Assembly (NCBI GenBank): GCA_028370155.1
Contig: CP116670.1
Span: 3,658,001 to 3,722,000, forward strand
Direction of reading: 5' to 3'
DNA length: 64,000 bases
Origin: Arthrobacter sp. OVS8
GTDB lineage: Bacteria; Actinomycetota; Actinomycetes; Actinomycetales; Micrococcaceae
The notes beneath the pieces are model-generated. The model worked only from the letters and a program-made list of their open reading frames with translations, had not been told where the DNA came from and ran no database searches. The position numbers were made by a program, and so were the translations under genes. This document shows, in pieces, positions 50,812 through 59,100 of the stretch. The stretch's first letter is position 1; each line of letters opens with the position of its first letter.

Positions 50812-51684
50812 GTGCATCAGCATCACAACGGGCTGAAGACCGCAGCCCTTTTCGGCGTCCTGTGGGCGGTGCTGCTGGGTCTCGGCGCGCTGATGGCCTC
50901 CAGCATGGGCAGCTCCGCGCCGATCTGGATCATGGCCCTGGTTGGCGTCGCCACCACGGCCTACGGCTACTGGAACAGTGACAAGATCGCCATCCGGTCC
51001 ATGCAGGCATATCCCGTGACGGAGGCCGAGGCGCCCCAGCTCCACCAGATTGTCCGGGAACTTTCCGCCACGGCGCAGCAACCAATGCCGCGGATCTACA
51101 TTTCACCCACGATGGCCCCGAATGCTTTCGCCACCGGCCGGAACCCGCAGAACGCCGCGGTGTGCTGCACCGAAGGAATCCTCCGGCTCCTCGACGCCCG
51201 GGAACTCCGCGGCGTGCTGGGCCACGAGCTGATGCACGTCTACAACCGGGACATCCTGACCTCCTCGGTGGCCGCCGCCGTCGCCGGTGTGATCACCTCT
51301 GTGGCGCAGATGTTCCTGATCTTCGGCGGCGGCGGGGACCGGCGCAACGCCAACCCGATCGCCGCGATCGCCATGGCGCTGCTGGCGCCGTTTGCCGCGT
51401 CGCTGATCCAGATGGCCATCTCCCGCACCCGGGAGTTCGACGCCGACGAGGACGGTTCCAAACTCACGGGAGACCCGCTGGCGCTCGCCTCAGCCCTGCG
51501 CAAGATCGAGCAGGGCGTGCAGGTGGCACCGCTGCCGCAGGACCAGCGGCTGGTCAACGCCTCGCACCTGATGATCGCGAATCCTTTCCGCGCCGGCGGT
51601 GTGGCGAAAATGTTCTCGACCCACCCGCCGATGAGCGAGCGCATTGGCCGGCTGGAGCGGATGGCCGGCCAGCCGCTGGGCTGA
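50812..51684 (+). CDS. htpX: HtpX-type membrane zinc metalloprotease
   Basis: 290-aa membrane protease for quality control of membrane proteins. Two N-terminal helices (ALFGVLWAVLLGLGALMA, WIMALVGVATTAYGYW) precede the zinc motif GHELMHV near residue 140, the third ligand in SRTREFDADEDGSKL and two more hydrophobic segments. PRIYISPTMAPNAFATGRNP is family-specific. The GTG start at 50812 (MHQHHNGLKTAALFG) follows CAGGAGGA. Intact. Ends at a stem-loop shared with yajQ. Confidence 0.95.
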   Translation: MHQHHNGLKTAALFGVLWAVLLGLGALMASSMGSSAPIWIMALVGVATTAYGYWNSDKIAIRSMQAYPVTEAEAPQLHQIVRELSATAQQPMPRIYISPTMAPNAFATGRNPQNAAVCCTEGILRLLDARELRGVLGHELMHVYNRDILTSSVAAAVAGVITSVAQMFLIFGGGGDRRNANPIAAIAMALLAPFAASLIQMAISRTREFDADEDGSKLTGDPLALASALRKIEQGVQVAPLPQDQRLVNASHLMIANPFRAGGVAKMFSTHPPMSERIGRLERMAGQPLG

Positions 51685-51750
51685 CGTGCCGGCCGGCTGC
51701 GGTCCCGCGATACCGGTGTGGAGCCGCGACGCTAAAAATGTCCCGCGACG

Positions 51751-51800
51751 CGCGAAAGGGCTGCCGACGCGGGAATACCCGGTGCGACAGCCCTTTAGCG
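51751..51800. terminator. Bidirectional stem-loop between htpX and yajQ
   Basis: AAAGGGCTG (51755-51763) pairs with CAGCCCTTT (51788-51796), with further partial pairing inside. It lies in the convergent gap and is flanked by short A and T tracts. Confidence 0.5.
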
Positions 51801-51833
51801 CAGCATCAGGAAAACTGCGCCGCGCAGGCGTGG

Positions 51834-52325
51834 CTAGCTGCGGAAGTTCACGAACTGCAGGTCGGCCTCGTCGAAGCCCTTCAGCAGGTTCATGGTCTCC
51901 TGGAGATCGTCGCGGGACTTGGAGGTCACGCGGAGCTCGTCGCCCTGGATCTGTGACTTCACGGACTTGGGGGCCTCGTCGCGGATGAGCTTGTTGATCT
52001 TCTTCGCGAGGTCCTGCGCGATGCCCTCCTTGATGGTGGCCTCGAGCCGGAATTCCTTGCCGGACGCGTAGGGCTCGCCTGTGTCGAGGGACTTCAGGGA
52101 GATGCCGCGGCGGATGAGCTTGGACTGCAGCACATCCAGGACGGCGAGCACGCGCTCCTCGGAGTTGGCCTTCATGAGGATCTTCTCGCCGCTGAAGTCC
52201 ACCTCGGCGCCGACGCCCTTGAAGTCGTAGCGCTGGGCCAGTTCCTTCTGGGCCTGGTTCAGCGCGTTGGCGACCTCCTGCTTGTCGACTTTGCTGACGA
52301 CGTCGAATGTGGATTCGCCTGCCAT
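51834..52325 (-). CDS. yajQ: YajQ-family nucleotide-binding protein
   Basis: 163-aa protein of the UPF0234/YajQ family, some members of which bind cyclic di-GMP or RNA. Typical sequence: STFDVVSKVDKQEVANALNQ, RYDFKG near residue 32, KANSEERVLAVLDVLQSKLI and KKINKLIRDEAPKSVKSQIQ. It starts at ATG 52325 after CAGGAGGACAG. Intact and apparently monocistronic. A separate EAL-domain protein lies at 57.4 kb, but no direct link is seen. Confidence 0.95.
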   Translation of the reverse strand: MAGESTFDVVSKVDKQEVANALNQAQKELAQRYDFKGVGAEVDFSGEKILMKANSEERVLAVLDVLQSKLIRRGISLKSLDTGEPYASGKEFRLEATIKEGIAQDLAKKINKLIRDEAPKSVKSQIQGDELRVTSKSRDDLQETMNLLKGFDEADLQFVNFRS

Positions 52326-52525
52326 GACTGTCCTCCTGTTGGTTGGGGGTGCCCGGTGAGGGGCCGTTGTGTCTGGAATCCAGCCTAGTACGGATGCCCC
52401 TGTTGTGAAGGTCGGCGGCGTCTGGTCCTGTTTCACAGTCCGCTCAAAGCTGAGTCAGGGCGGGAACGAAGTTTCGCGCGGCAGAGTTGCAGGAGTTGGA
52501 AGAATCGCTTGAAAGGTGCCAGCTC

Positions 52526-52780
52526 ATGCAGAACAAGGCCGTCCACTATGTCATTCGTTCCACCGCGGCGGCCGCGGGCGGTTTCGCGACGGCCGCGACG
52601 TCGGTGGCGGCTGCAACGCTGGCTGCCTCGATCATCTTGAGCCCGGCCGCGGATGCCTCGTCGAGACTGGACGGCGTCCACGCTGACCTGGCGCGCGCCG
52701 TACAGCTGAATCAGATCACGGAGGAGCAGGCCGCCCGGTTTGAGTCCAAACTCGCCGGCCGCATCCTCGGAGAAGCCTGA
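52526..52780 (+). CDS. Small hypothetical protein with hydrophobic centre
   Basis: 84-aa protein, start ATG 52526 (MQNKAVHYVIRSTAAAAGG) with GAAAGG nine bases upstream. Residues 10-40 are Ala-rich and hydrophobic (one possible membrane segment or signal anchor). The tail (VQLNQITEEQAARFESKLAG) resembles a short SHOCT-like helix pair. Codon bias is actinobacterial. No family recognised; existence is moderately sure. Confidence 0.5.
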   Translation: MQNKAVHYVIRSTAAAAGGFATAATSVAAATLAASIILSPAADASSRLDGVHADLARAVQLNQITEEQAARFESKLAGRILGEA

Positions 52781-52941
52781 TTTTCCGGGCTTTTTGGCGC
52801 TTTTTTGAACCGCTGGGACGCCGATTCGATTCTTCGGCGGAAGTTCTGTAAAGTTGTCTTGCCCGCGGTTGCTGGAAGCGGAACGAACTGGAAACAGTGG
52901 TTCTGAACACGGAAGCCGCGAGTGATCTTCTTTTGAAGTTC

Positions 52942-53023
52942 GGCAGATTACCCGAGCGGCCAAAGGGGGCTGACTGTAAATCAGCTGGCAACGCCTACGG
53001 GGGTTCGAATCCCTCATCTGCCA
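52942..53023 (+). tRNA. tRNA-Tyr (GTA)
   Basis: 82-base class II tRNA. Acceptor GGCAGAT (52942-52948) pairs with ATCTGCC (53016-53022), discriminator A. The anticodon stem GCTGA/TCAGC encloses loop CTGTAAA with anticodon GTA at 52976-52978. There is a long variable arm, and the T-loop reads GGTTCGAATCC. CCA is not encoded beyond the first C's. Followed by a terminator. Confidence 0.97.
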
Positions 53024-53033
53024 CCCTTGGAGA

Positions 53034-53066
53034 AGCCTCCGGAACCAACAGGTTCCGGGGCTTTTT
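53034..53066 (+). terminator. Terminator of tRNA-Tyr
   Basis: AGCCTCCGGAACC (53034-53046) pairs with GGTTCCGGGGCT (53051-53062) with one bulge, loop AACA, then TTTTT. A canonical intrinsic terminator. Confidence 0.85.
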
Positions 53067-53296
53067 CTTTGCCCTCCGGAGGGTTGCGCGTGCGTTGAGC
53101 TCACCCGAAATGGATGATGCGGGGCCTCCTCGGAAGCGCTGTAGTGGTCTCAAGAATCCCCTGGGCATCGAAGCGTAGTTGCCGGCAGCCCGCCGTCGGA
53201 ATCATCCGACGCGGGTGGTGACCGACAGGCAGGCGGCGCCCCACACTAAGACGAGCGTGCCGGACAGTGCGCTCGAAACAGAACGGAGGAATGCCA

Positions 53297-53749
53297 GTGA
53301 CAACCACACCGGAGACCGAGGCCCACGGGCCGGTCGACTTTGTGCTCCTCGAGTTCCCCATGGCTGGACTGACGGGGCGGGCCAGTGAAGAACTGATACG
53401 GCTCGTTGAGCAGGGTGTGATCCGGCTCTTCGATCTCCTTGTCGTGATGAAGAACGAGGACGGCGCCGTCGAGGTCCTCGAGCTCACTGATCCAGGCGGT
53501 CCCGCGGAGTCGTTCTCCTACTTTGACGGCGCGCAGAGCGGGCTTCTGGGCGAAGAGGAGATTGCCGAGGCAGCTGACGCGATTCTTCCCGGAAGCGTCG
53601 CCGCGCTGATTGTCTACGAGAACATCTGGGCGGCACCGTTCGTGGCGGCCGTACGCGACGGCGGGGGCGAGCTCGTCGCGAGCACGCGGATCCCTGCACC
53701 GGACGTGATGGCAGCCCTCGAGGCCCTCGACACCCCGCCCGTAGCCTGA
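53297..53749 (+). CDS. DUF6325 family protein
   Basis: About 150-aa soluble acidic protein. DFVLLEFPMAGLTGRASEEL, IRLFDLLVVMKNEDGAVEVL and GSVAALIVYENIWAAPFVAA are typical of the DUF6325/DUF1269-like group, often stress-linked in actinobacteria. GGAGGA (53285-53290) is six bases from GTG 53297 but abuts ATG 53291, so I prefer GTG 53297. It is followed 34 bases later by a SHOCT protein, a common pairing. Intact. Function unknown. Confidence 0.82.
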   Translation: MTTTPETEAHGPVDFVLLEFPMAGLTGRASEELIRLVEQGVIRLFDLLVVMKNEDGAVEVLELTDPGGPAESFSYFDGAQSGLLGEEEIAEAADAILPGSVAALIVYENIWAAPFVAAVRDGGGELVASTRIPAPDVMAALEALDTPPVA

Positions 53750-53783
53750 CACATATAAAACGCGATGCGAGAGGAGACGAATT

Positions 53784-54118
53784 ATGGGATTGCTCAGGGG
53801 TATGGCACGGACAGCGGTGGTAGCCGGGACGGCATCTGCCGTGAGCGGCCGCGTCCAGCGACGGCAGGCTAACAAGTTCGCCGAGAAGGACGCCGCGACC
53901 GCGGCCAAGGAGCAGCAGGCCTACGACGCGCAGATGGCACAGCAGCAGCCCGCGGACCAAGAACCCGTGTACCAGCAGCCGCCGCCGCCACCAGCTGCCG
54001 CCGGGGAATCTCGAACGAAGCAATCGAGCAGCTCAAAGAGCTCGCCGCGCTGAAAGAGCAGGGGATTCTCACGGAACAAGAGTTCGGGGTGCAGAAGGCG
54101 AAGATCCTGGGCGGGTAG
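53784..54118 (+). CDS. SHOCT-domain protein
   Basis: About 112-aa protein starting MGLLRGMARTAVVAGTASAV. The hydrophobic/Ala start leads into a Gln- and Pro-rich linker (AQMAQQQPADQEPVYQQPPP) and a C-terminal SHOCT motif (EQLKELAALKEQGILTEQEF, ending KAKILGG). The frame breaks at GGGG 54003-54006; one added G joins AAAGG to ISNEAIEQLKEL. It is co-directional with the DUF6325 gene, probably one operon, and ends before a strong stem-loop. SHOCT domains are short oligomerisation or binding modules. Confidence 0.85.
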
Positions 54119-54141
54119 TGCCGCCGGGCCTTTGGCGCGAA

Positions 54142-54185
54142 AAACACCCCCGTAGGTGCCGGCGAAGGCACCTGCGGGGGTGTTT
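54142..54185. terminator. Strong bidirectional terminator
   Basis: AAACACCCCCGTAGGTGCC (54142-54160) pairs with GGCACCTGCGGGGGTGTTT (54167-54185), one T-G pair, six-base loop. Tracts of A and T at both ends fit termination from both sides (SHOCT and AHSA1 genes). Confidence 0.85.
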
Positions 54186-54221
54186 CTTGCGGATCTGGTG
54201 GTCGCGACGGAGCGTTTGCGG

Positions 54222-54719
54222 TCAGCGGACCTCGGAGCCGGACAGGATGGCGTCGATCTGATCGAGGGCCTGCTTCATGCCCTCTTCCATGCCCATGGCA
54301 AGAACCTTCTCCAGCGAATCTGCGGAGTCGAAGGTGGACACAATGGTCATCCGCGTGCGGTTGCCGACTGCTTCGAGCCTCATCACGGCATGACTGGTTC
54401 CCATTGCGGGGATCGGATCGCCGTTGTCGTCGGCGAAACCGTCGTCGAACTCCAGGCGGTGGGGAGCCTCGATGGCGGTGAACCGCCACCAGCCCCGGCT
54501 CTTCTCGCCCTCAGGCCCGGTCATGTAGTAGCTGGCCTTCCCGCCGGACACGAACTCGTGGCCATCGAAGGTCGCGGGCCAGGTGGGCGGCCCCCACCAG
54601 CGCTCAAGCTGGCGCGGGTCCTCCCAGACCTGCCAGACGCGTTCGACGCCGGCGTCGAACTCGGCGACGACGGTGAAGCTCAGGGTCTCGGCGTTTTTCT
54701 GCGAACTCATAACAGTCAT
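54222..54719 (-). CDS. SRPBCC/AHSA1-domain protein
   Basis: 165-aa protein of the START/Bet v1-like superfamily: FTVVAEFDAGVERVWQVWED, PRQLERWWGPPTWPATF, RGWWRFTAIEAPHRLEFDDG and the final helix LEKVLAMGMEEGMKQALDQI. Such proteins bind hydrophobic ligands or act as toxin/stress responders. It starts at ATG 54719 and lies 13 bases behind the ArsR gene; this ArsR plus AHSA1 pairing is common and suggests joint control. Intact. Confidence 0.9.
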   Translation of the reverse strand: MTVMSSQKNAETLSFTVVAEFDAGVERVWQVWEDPRQLERWWGPPTWPATFDGHEFVSGGKASYYMTGPEGEKSRGWWRFTAIEAPHRLEFDDGFADDNGDPIPAMGTSHAVMRLEAVGNRTRMTIVSTFDSADSLEKVLAMGMEEGMKQALDQIDAILSGSEVR

Positions 54720-54732
54720 GACTGATCTCTCC

Positions 54733-55065
54733 CTATCCCTCTGCGAGAATGTCTGCGATCCGGTCAGCCCGCTGCCGCCAGATCGTTTCGTACTCATCGA
54801 GCAGCCGTCGAGCTCGCCGTAGGCCATCGTGGTGCGCCCGCACGATCTGCTCCCGTCCGCGCTTCTCCTTCGTCACGAGGGAGGCGCGCTCCAACACCGC
54901 CACGTGTTTCTGTACGGCGGCGAAACTCATGGCGTAGTGCTCCGCCAGCCTTGACACGGAGTATTCGCCAGCCGTCACCCGGGCGACAATGTCCCGGCGG
55001 GTGGCATCGGCGAACGCCTGGAACAGGCGGTCAAGATCGGCATCACTCATCTCATCTACAACCAT
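54733..55065 (-). CDS. ArsR-family transcriptional regulator
   Basis: 110-aa winged-helix repressor: RLFQAFADATRRDIVARVTA, RLAEHYAMSFAAVQKHVAVL and KRGREQIVRAHHDGL. No Cys metal-binding motif is present, so a non-metal ligand or protein-type control is likely. ATG 55065 (MVVDEMSDADLDRLFQ) lies 8 bases from TATTCT on the minus strand, fitting leaderless initiation; ATG 55050 is the alternative. Its start codon overlaps the palindromic operator. Intact. Confidence 0.92.
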   Translation of the reverse strand: MVVDEMSDADLDRLFQAFADATRRDIVARVTAGEYSVSRLAEHYAMSFAAVQKHVAVLERASLVTKEKRGREQIVRAHHDGLRRARRLLDEYETIWRQRADRIADILAEG

Positions 55066-55075
55066 TTGGTTGTAG
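55056..55075. promoter_or_regulatory. Operator palindrome at the ArsR start
   Basis: CTACAACCA and TGGTTGTAG are exact inverted repeats two bases apart, overlapping ATG 55065. Likely autoregulatory site of the ArsR repressor controlling itself and the AHSA1 gene. Confidence 0.75.
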
Positions 55076-55116
55076 AATAAGCCGCCAGTCACGGGGTGTC
55101 AAGGCTCGCTGGGCGA

Positions 55117-55382
55117 CTATTTGGCCATGCCGGGGTGCACCGCGACGAACTCGATCTTGGTGGAAGGCTGGACCGTTTTTTCGGTGCCCGGGAGTATCCC
55201 TTGGCGTCCAGGTGATTCTCCGCCCGGTAAACGGCCAATGCTTCGTCATAGATTGCGTTCAGCTGCTCGCCGGAGAACTCCTCCGAGGACCCGTCATTGA
55301 AGGTGACGGAAATGACCGTGCTGCCGGGGAAGTGCCTCTTCATGCGGATGAAGCCTTCGGCGTCCTGCTGGAGACTAACCAT
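55117..55382 (-). CDS. Small hypothetical protein
   Basis: About 89-aa protein starting at ATG 55382 (MVSLQQDAEGFIRMKRHFPG) after AAGGCAGGA. It reads as a small alpha/beta protein (TVISVTFNDGSSEEFSGEQL, NAIYDEALAVYRAENHLDAK). The frame breaks near 55190 in a CCC run; one added C restores KGYSPGTEKTVQPSTKIEFV and a stop at 55117. I do not recognise a family. Its continuity on both sides of the break supports it being real. Confidence 0.6.
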
Positions 55383-55504
55383 TGTGGTCCTGCCTTTGCG
55401 ATCGGGGACTTCCAGTCTCCCGTACGTCGGGCGGTACACCCGCAGGACAGGCGCCTGCTCGCGCGGAAAGCCCCTCCTGGAGGGGCCTTCCGTTGACGTC
55501 CGGG

Positions 55505-55698
55505 CTAGACCTTCTCGCGGGTCCGGTCAGCCTGCGCCGGCTCCTCGACCGTAAACTCCCTGCTGCGGCGGGGAAGGCCCAGAACTTGAAGTCAGGCGCT
55601 TTCGCCCGGGGCTCCGGACGCGCAGTTGTTTCTTTTGGTTCCTTTGCTTCATCCTTTTTGATGTCGTGCCGGAATTCCCTGTTGTACTGATAGCACAT
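55505..55698 (-). CDS. Small basic hypothetical protein
   Basis: About 65-aa protein starting at ATG 55698 (MCYQYNREFRHDIKKDEAKE) with AGGAGG six bases upstream. It is Lys/Arg/Glu-rich and probably disordered, with an aromatic patch FKFWAF before the C-terminus. One C missing from a CCCC run near 55570 changes the tail; repaired it ends EEPAQADRTREKV. Function unknown. The strong ribosome-binding site supports translation. Confidence 0.55.
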
Positions 55699-55831
55699 CA
55701 CTGACCTCCTTATCGTGACTGCCCCTTAATCCTCCTCCGCATCCCGCCGCGCGTCGATACCTTGCCTCCTCTTCCGCTTTGGCCGGGGAACCGGTTTACT
55801 GAACCCTGACAGACACAATGGAGGGGGAACC

Positions 55832-56143
55832 ATGAAGTCCAAAGGAAGATGGCAGATCGCGGTGGGGAGCGTAGCCCTGGCCGCTACGCTTTTTGTCCTG
55901 CCAACGCCGCTGTTTCAGGTGGCATCCGGCAGTGCCGATGCCGGCGCGACCGGTCTTTTCATTCTCGGACTGGTCCTGCTGGCAGGCGGGCTGGGATTCC
56001 TCGGCTACGGGCTGTTCCGTCGTTCCCGCGAGCTGAACACGGCGCGGAGCTACACCACCAGGGAGCCGTCCTCCCTGGACGAGGACCGGCCCGTCAACCC
56101 GTATGAGCTTCCCAAATCGTATGGCGCCCTCCCTCCGGTTTAG
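55832..56143 (+). CDS. Small two-helix membrane protein
   Basis: 103-aa protein, ATG 55832 after GAGGGGG. Hydrophobic segments at residues 8-30 (AVGSVALAATLFVLPTPLF) and 42-62 (GLFILGLVLLAGGLGFLGYG) are followed by a basic stop (FRRSRE) and a 40-residue soluble tail. No recognised family. Intact; stands alone before the DinB gene. Confidence 0.65.
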   Translation: MKSKGRWQIAVGSVALAATLFVLPTPLFQVASGSADAGATGLFILGLVLLAGGLGFLGYGLFRRSRELNTARSYTTREPSSLDEDRPVNPYELPKSYGALPPV

Positions 56144-56182
56144 GGGGCGGGTCCCGCTGGGTCCTCCGATAGAGTGCGCACC

Positions 56183-56772
56183 ATGGATGACAAAGCGATT
56201 CTGCACAGCTACCTGCGCACCCGCCGCGCCGACCTGCTCGGCAAGCTCGACGGTCTCAGCGAATACGACGCCCGCCGGCCGATGACGCCGACGGGCACCA
56301 ACCTTTGGGGCTGATCAAGCACGTGGCCAGCGTTGAACTCGGCTACCTCGGCGACGTCTTCGGCAGGCCCAGCGGTGTGGAGCTGCCCTGGTTCGCCGAT
56401 GACGCAGCCCCGGACGCCGACCTGTGGCTGACCGCGGACGAAACCCGGGAACAGATCATCGAACTGCACCGGCTCTCGGCAGCGCACGCCGATGCGACGA
56501 TCGAAGCGCTCCCGCTCGACGCCCCCGGCGAGGTCCCGTGGTGGGCGGGGAGCGGCGTCACGTGACCCTGCAGCAGATCCTGGTGCACCTGTGCGTCGAG
56601 ACGGCCCAGCACCTCGGCCACGCCGATATCCTGCGCGAACTCATCGACGGGACCGCCGGCCAGCGACCCGGCGACCCTAATCTCTCCCGGCGGACGCCGG
56701 CCGAATGGGCCGGGCACTGCGCCGCCATCGAAGCGGCGGCCCGGCAGGCTTCGACGGCGGGGGCGGCCCTAG
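56183..56772 (+). CDS. DinB-family protein (DUF664-like)
   Basis: About 195-aa four-helix protein. The start MDDKAILHSYLRTRRADLLG and LIKHVASVELGYLGDVFGRP, then VTLQQILVHLCVETAQHLGH and ADILRELIDG, carry the three His of the DinB metal site. Two frame breaks: near 56309 (one base missing before TTGGGGCTG) and GGGG 56547-56550 (one G restores WWAGERRHVTL). The end is uncertain; a TAG at 56770 would fit with one more indel. Members include thiol transferases. Convergent with the VOC gene. Confidence 0.8.
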
Positions 56773-56780
56773 CCTGGCGT

Positions 56781-57140
56781 TTACCCTCCGGCGGTGTCCA
56801 CGACGCAGAACCGGTTGCCCTCGGGATCGGCCAGGATGACGTAGTCCGCGTCCGCGGGACGCTTGCTCCATTCCACGCGGCTCGCACCCAGCCGCAGCAT
56901 CCGTTCCACGTCCTGCGTCTGCTGCTCGGAATAGAGGTCGAGGTGGATGCGGGGCGGGACCTGGACCTTCGCCGGGACACGGTCCAGGGAGATGTTCGGG
57001 CCCGCCCCATCCCTCGGCCCGAGGACAACGAAGTCTTCTTCGGGAGGCCGCCGCGGCACATAATCCAAAGCGGCCGTCCAGAAGTCCAGTTGGCGCTGGA
57101 GGTCATCGACACGGATGACGATGGAGCCAATCCTGATCAT
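56781..57140 (-). CDS. VOC-family protein (glyoxalase/bleomycin-resistance fold)
   Basis: 119-aa single-domain protein: IGSIVIRVDDLQRQLDFWTA, PRIHLDLYSEQQTQDVERML and ADPEGNRFCVVDTAGG at the end, where Glu/Asp residues usually bind metal. Start ATG 57140 (MIRIGSIVIRVDD). No substrate can be assigned. Intact. Confidence 0.88.
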   Translation of the reverse strand: MIRIGSIVIRVDDLQRQLDFWTAALDYVPRRPPEEDFVVLGPRDGAGPNISLDRVPAKVQVPPRIHLDLYSEQQTQDVERMLRLGASRVEWSKRPADADYVILADPEGNRFCVVDTAGG

Positions 57141-57261
57141 GCAGCCAAACTACACCGCGCACGCTGCCCGAAACACCTGGTGGCCGGTGGCTAACATCGC
57201 CGGATTCCAGCAGGTGGGGCAGTAGGGTGGTGCAGTTCGCCGTCGAATATAAGGAGCCTTA

Positions 57262-57438
57262 GTGAAATCGTTTGCATGTGGTGATGTAGTGCCCGGTTGT
57301 GAAGCCAAATGGGTGTGCAGCACGGAAGATGAAATCCTGGTCAACGTCGCCGCCCACGCCGCGTCCGCGCACGGCCTGGTGGATCTGCCGGCCGAAGTGG
57401 TCCAGTCGGTCCACAAAGCAATCGTTCCGGTTAGTTGA
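57262..57438 (+). CDS. DUF1059 small protein
   Basis: 58-aa protein starting at GTG 57262 (MKSFACGDVVPGCEAKWVCS) with AAGGAG five bases upstream. FACGDVVPGC is the DUF1059 signature with two Cys, and EDEILVNVAAHAASAHG carries the conserved His pair. The family may bind metal; function unknown. Its TGA overlaps the TTG that begins the EAL gene (57435-57438), implying translational coupling. Confidence 0.88.
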   Translation: MKSFACGDVVPGCEAKWVCSTEDEILVNVAAHAASAHGLVDLPAEVVQSVHKAIVPVS

Positions 57439-58588
57439 GCAGTCCCGCGGCAGGCGGGTCAGCCCCCGGCGCCGGTACGCCTGTGGGCCCGGACTGGGAT
57501 GAGCTCCTGGCGGCCGCCTGCCGCGGTGAAGGCCTCGCCGCGGCCTACCAACCGATCGTCGACACCTCGCGTGGCACGGTGGTGGGCTATGAAGCGCTGG
57601 CACGCTTCCCCGGCTACTCCGAGAAGAACCCCGAAGTGTGGTTTTCCGCGGCCCGGAACCACGGGAAATCCGCTGAGTTGGAATCGGCCGCCCTGCGGAC
57701 TGCGCTGGCAGCCCGCTCCACCCTGCCCCCCAACTGCTTCCTGACCCTCAACGTCTCGCCCGAACTGCTGTCCACCGAGGAAATCCGGAGCGTCTGGCGG
57801 AACGAGGGGAACCTGGGCGGGATCGTCGTCGAACTCACCGAACAGACCCCCATCGATTCCTACGTCGGGCTGGAACCGGACCTGAACCAGTTGCGTGCCG
57901 CCGGGGCGCTGATCGCCGTCGACGACGCCGGGGCCGGCTATGCGGGATTGCGGCACTTGCTGGCGCTGCGACCCTCCCTGATCAAGATTGACCGTGAACT
58001 GATCCAGGATGTGGACCGGGATGAAGCCAAACGCGCCCTGATCGAGATGCTCGGTACTTTTGCCGGCCGGGTCGATGCGTGGATCCTGGCCGAGGGTGTG
58101 GAGCGCGTGGAGGAACTCGACGCGCTGGTTTCCCTTGGCGTGCCGCTGGTGCAGGGCTACTACCTGGCCCGGCCGGCGCCGCCGTGGGCCGGCATTGACC
58201 TGGACCTGGCACACCGTCTCGCGTCGAAACCGGCGGTGACCCATAAGGCCGTCATCCGTGACGTCCTCGAATCCGCGACGACGTCCACCACCGCCGCGCT
58301 CGCCGCGGAAGCCTTCGCCTCAAGCCCGTCGCTTCAGTCGGTGGTGCTGATCGGAGACCACCTCCGCCCGGTCTGCGTGCTGGACCCGGTGGCCGCCGGC
58401 TTGGGCATGGTGAGCCCCGGGATGCGCGTGAACCTCGACACTCCGCTGAGTGAAGCGCTGGCCCGGTCCATGACGCGGGCATCCTCCAGCCGGTTTGAAC
58501 CCCTTTGGTGACTGACAACGCAGGCCGCTACGCCGGGGTGGCCCGCATGGAGCGGATGATCACCGCGCTGGCGGTGCCGGGCGCGTAA
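57435..58588 (+). CDS. EAL-domain cyclic-di-GMP phosphodiesterase with C-terminal CBS-like region
   Basis: About 384-aa soluble protein. The EAL domain covers residues 30-255: AYQPIVD, YEALARF (the EAL motif), FLTLNVSPELL, VVELTEQT, VDDAGAGYAGLRHLL (usually DDFGTG), IKIDREL, AEGVERVEEL and LVQGYYLARP. All catalytic acids and the Lys and Gln are kept, so hydrolysis of c-di-GMP is likely. The last 110 residues (VIRDVLESATTSTTAALAAE, LIGDHLRPVCVLD) look like a CBS pair. A break near 58503 truncates it; one added base gives VTDNAGRYAGVARMERMITA and a stop at 58588. TTG 57435 is the probable start. Confidence 0.88.
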
Positions 58589-58593
58589 GCCGG

Positions 58594-59031
58594 TCAGTCC
58601 TGCCCGGCGAGAAGCCGGTCGGTGGCCGCGTCCGGCAGCCCCTCAAAGTATTTCTCCAGGACCGTGCGGAAGACGGCCTGCTGCGGGTCTGCCCGGAGGA
58701 AGAGCGTCATCGAAGAGTGCAACTTCCGTTCGTCGATGCCACCGAAGATCTGCCCCGCGGTGCGGCCCTCGAGCCCGGCCACAGCTTCGGCGCATTCGAC
58801 CAGCCGCGGACCCAGCACCGGGTGCCGGAGGTAAGCACGCGCTTCATCAATGGAGGTGACGGCATATTTCCGGGCCGTGGGGCTTTGCCCCAGCCCGGCG
58901 AGCTGCGGGAACACGAACCACATCCAATGGCTGCGCTTGGCACCGCCGCGGAGTTCCTCGAGGGCGTGCCGGTACGTTCCGCCCGCGTCCTGGGCCAGGA
59001 CGTACCGTTCCAGGTCGTAGGGATCTTCCAT
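58594..59031 (-). CDS. DUF1810 family protein
   Basis: 145-aa cytosolic protein with the family's YDLERYVLAQ, KRSHWMWFVFPQLAGLGQSP, EARAYLRHPVLGPRLVECAE and FGGIDERKLHSSMTLF. DUF1810 members fold like calpastatin-type domains but have no proven activity. Start ATG 59031 (MEDPYDLERY). Convergent with the EAL gene, the stops only five bases apart. Intact. Confidence 0.92.
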   Translation of the reverse strand: MEDPYDLERYVLAQDAGGTYRHALEELRGGAKRSHWMWFVFPQLAGLGQSPTARKYAVTSIDEARAYLRHPVLGPRLVECAEAVAGLEGRTAGQIFGGIDERKLHSSMTLFLRADPQQAVFRTVLEKYFEGLPDAATDRLLAGQD

Positions 59032-59100
59032 TGTGCCCTTCCTCTTTCTGTTTGCCGCCGCTTGCGTTCTTCCGCCCAGGCGCTGGCCGGCCGCGGCGGT

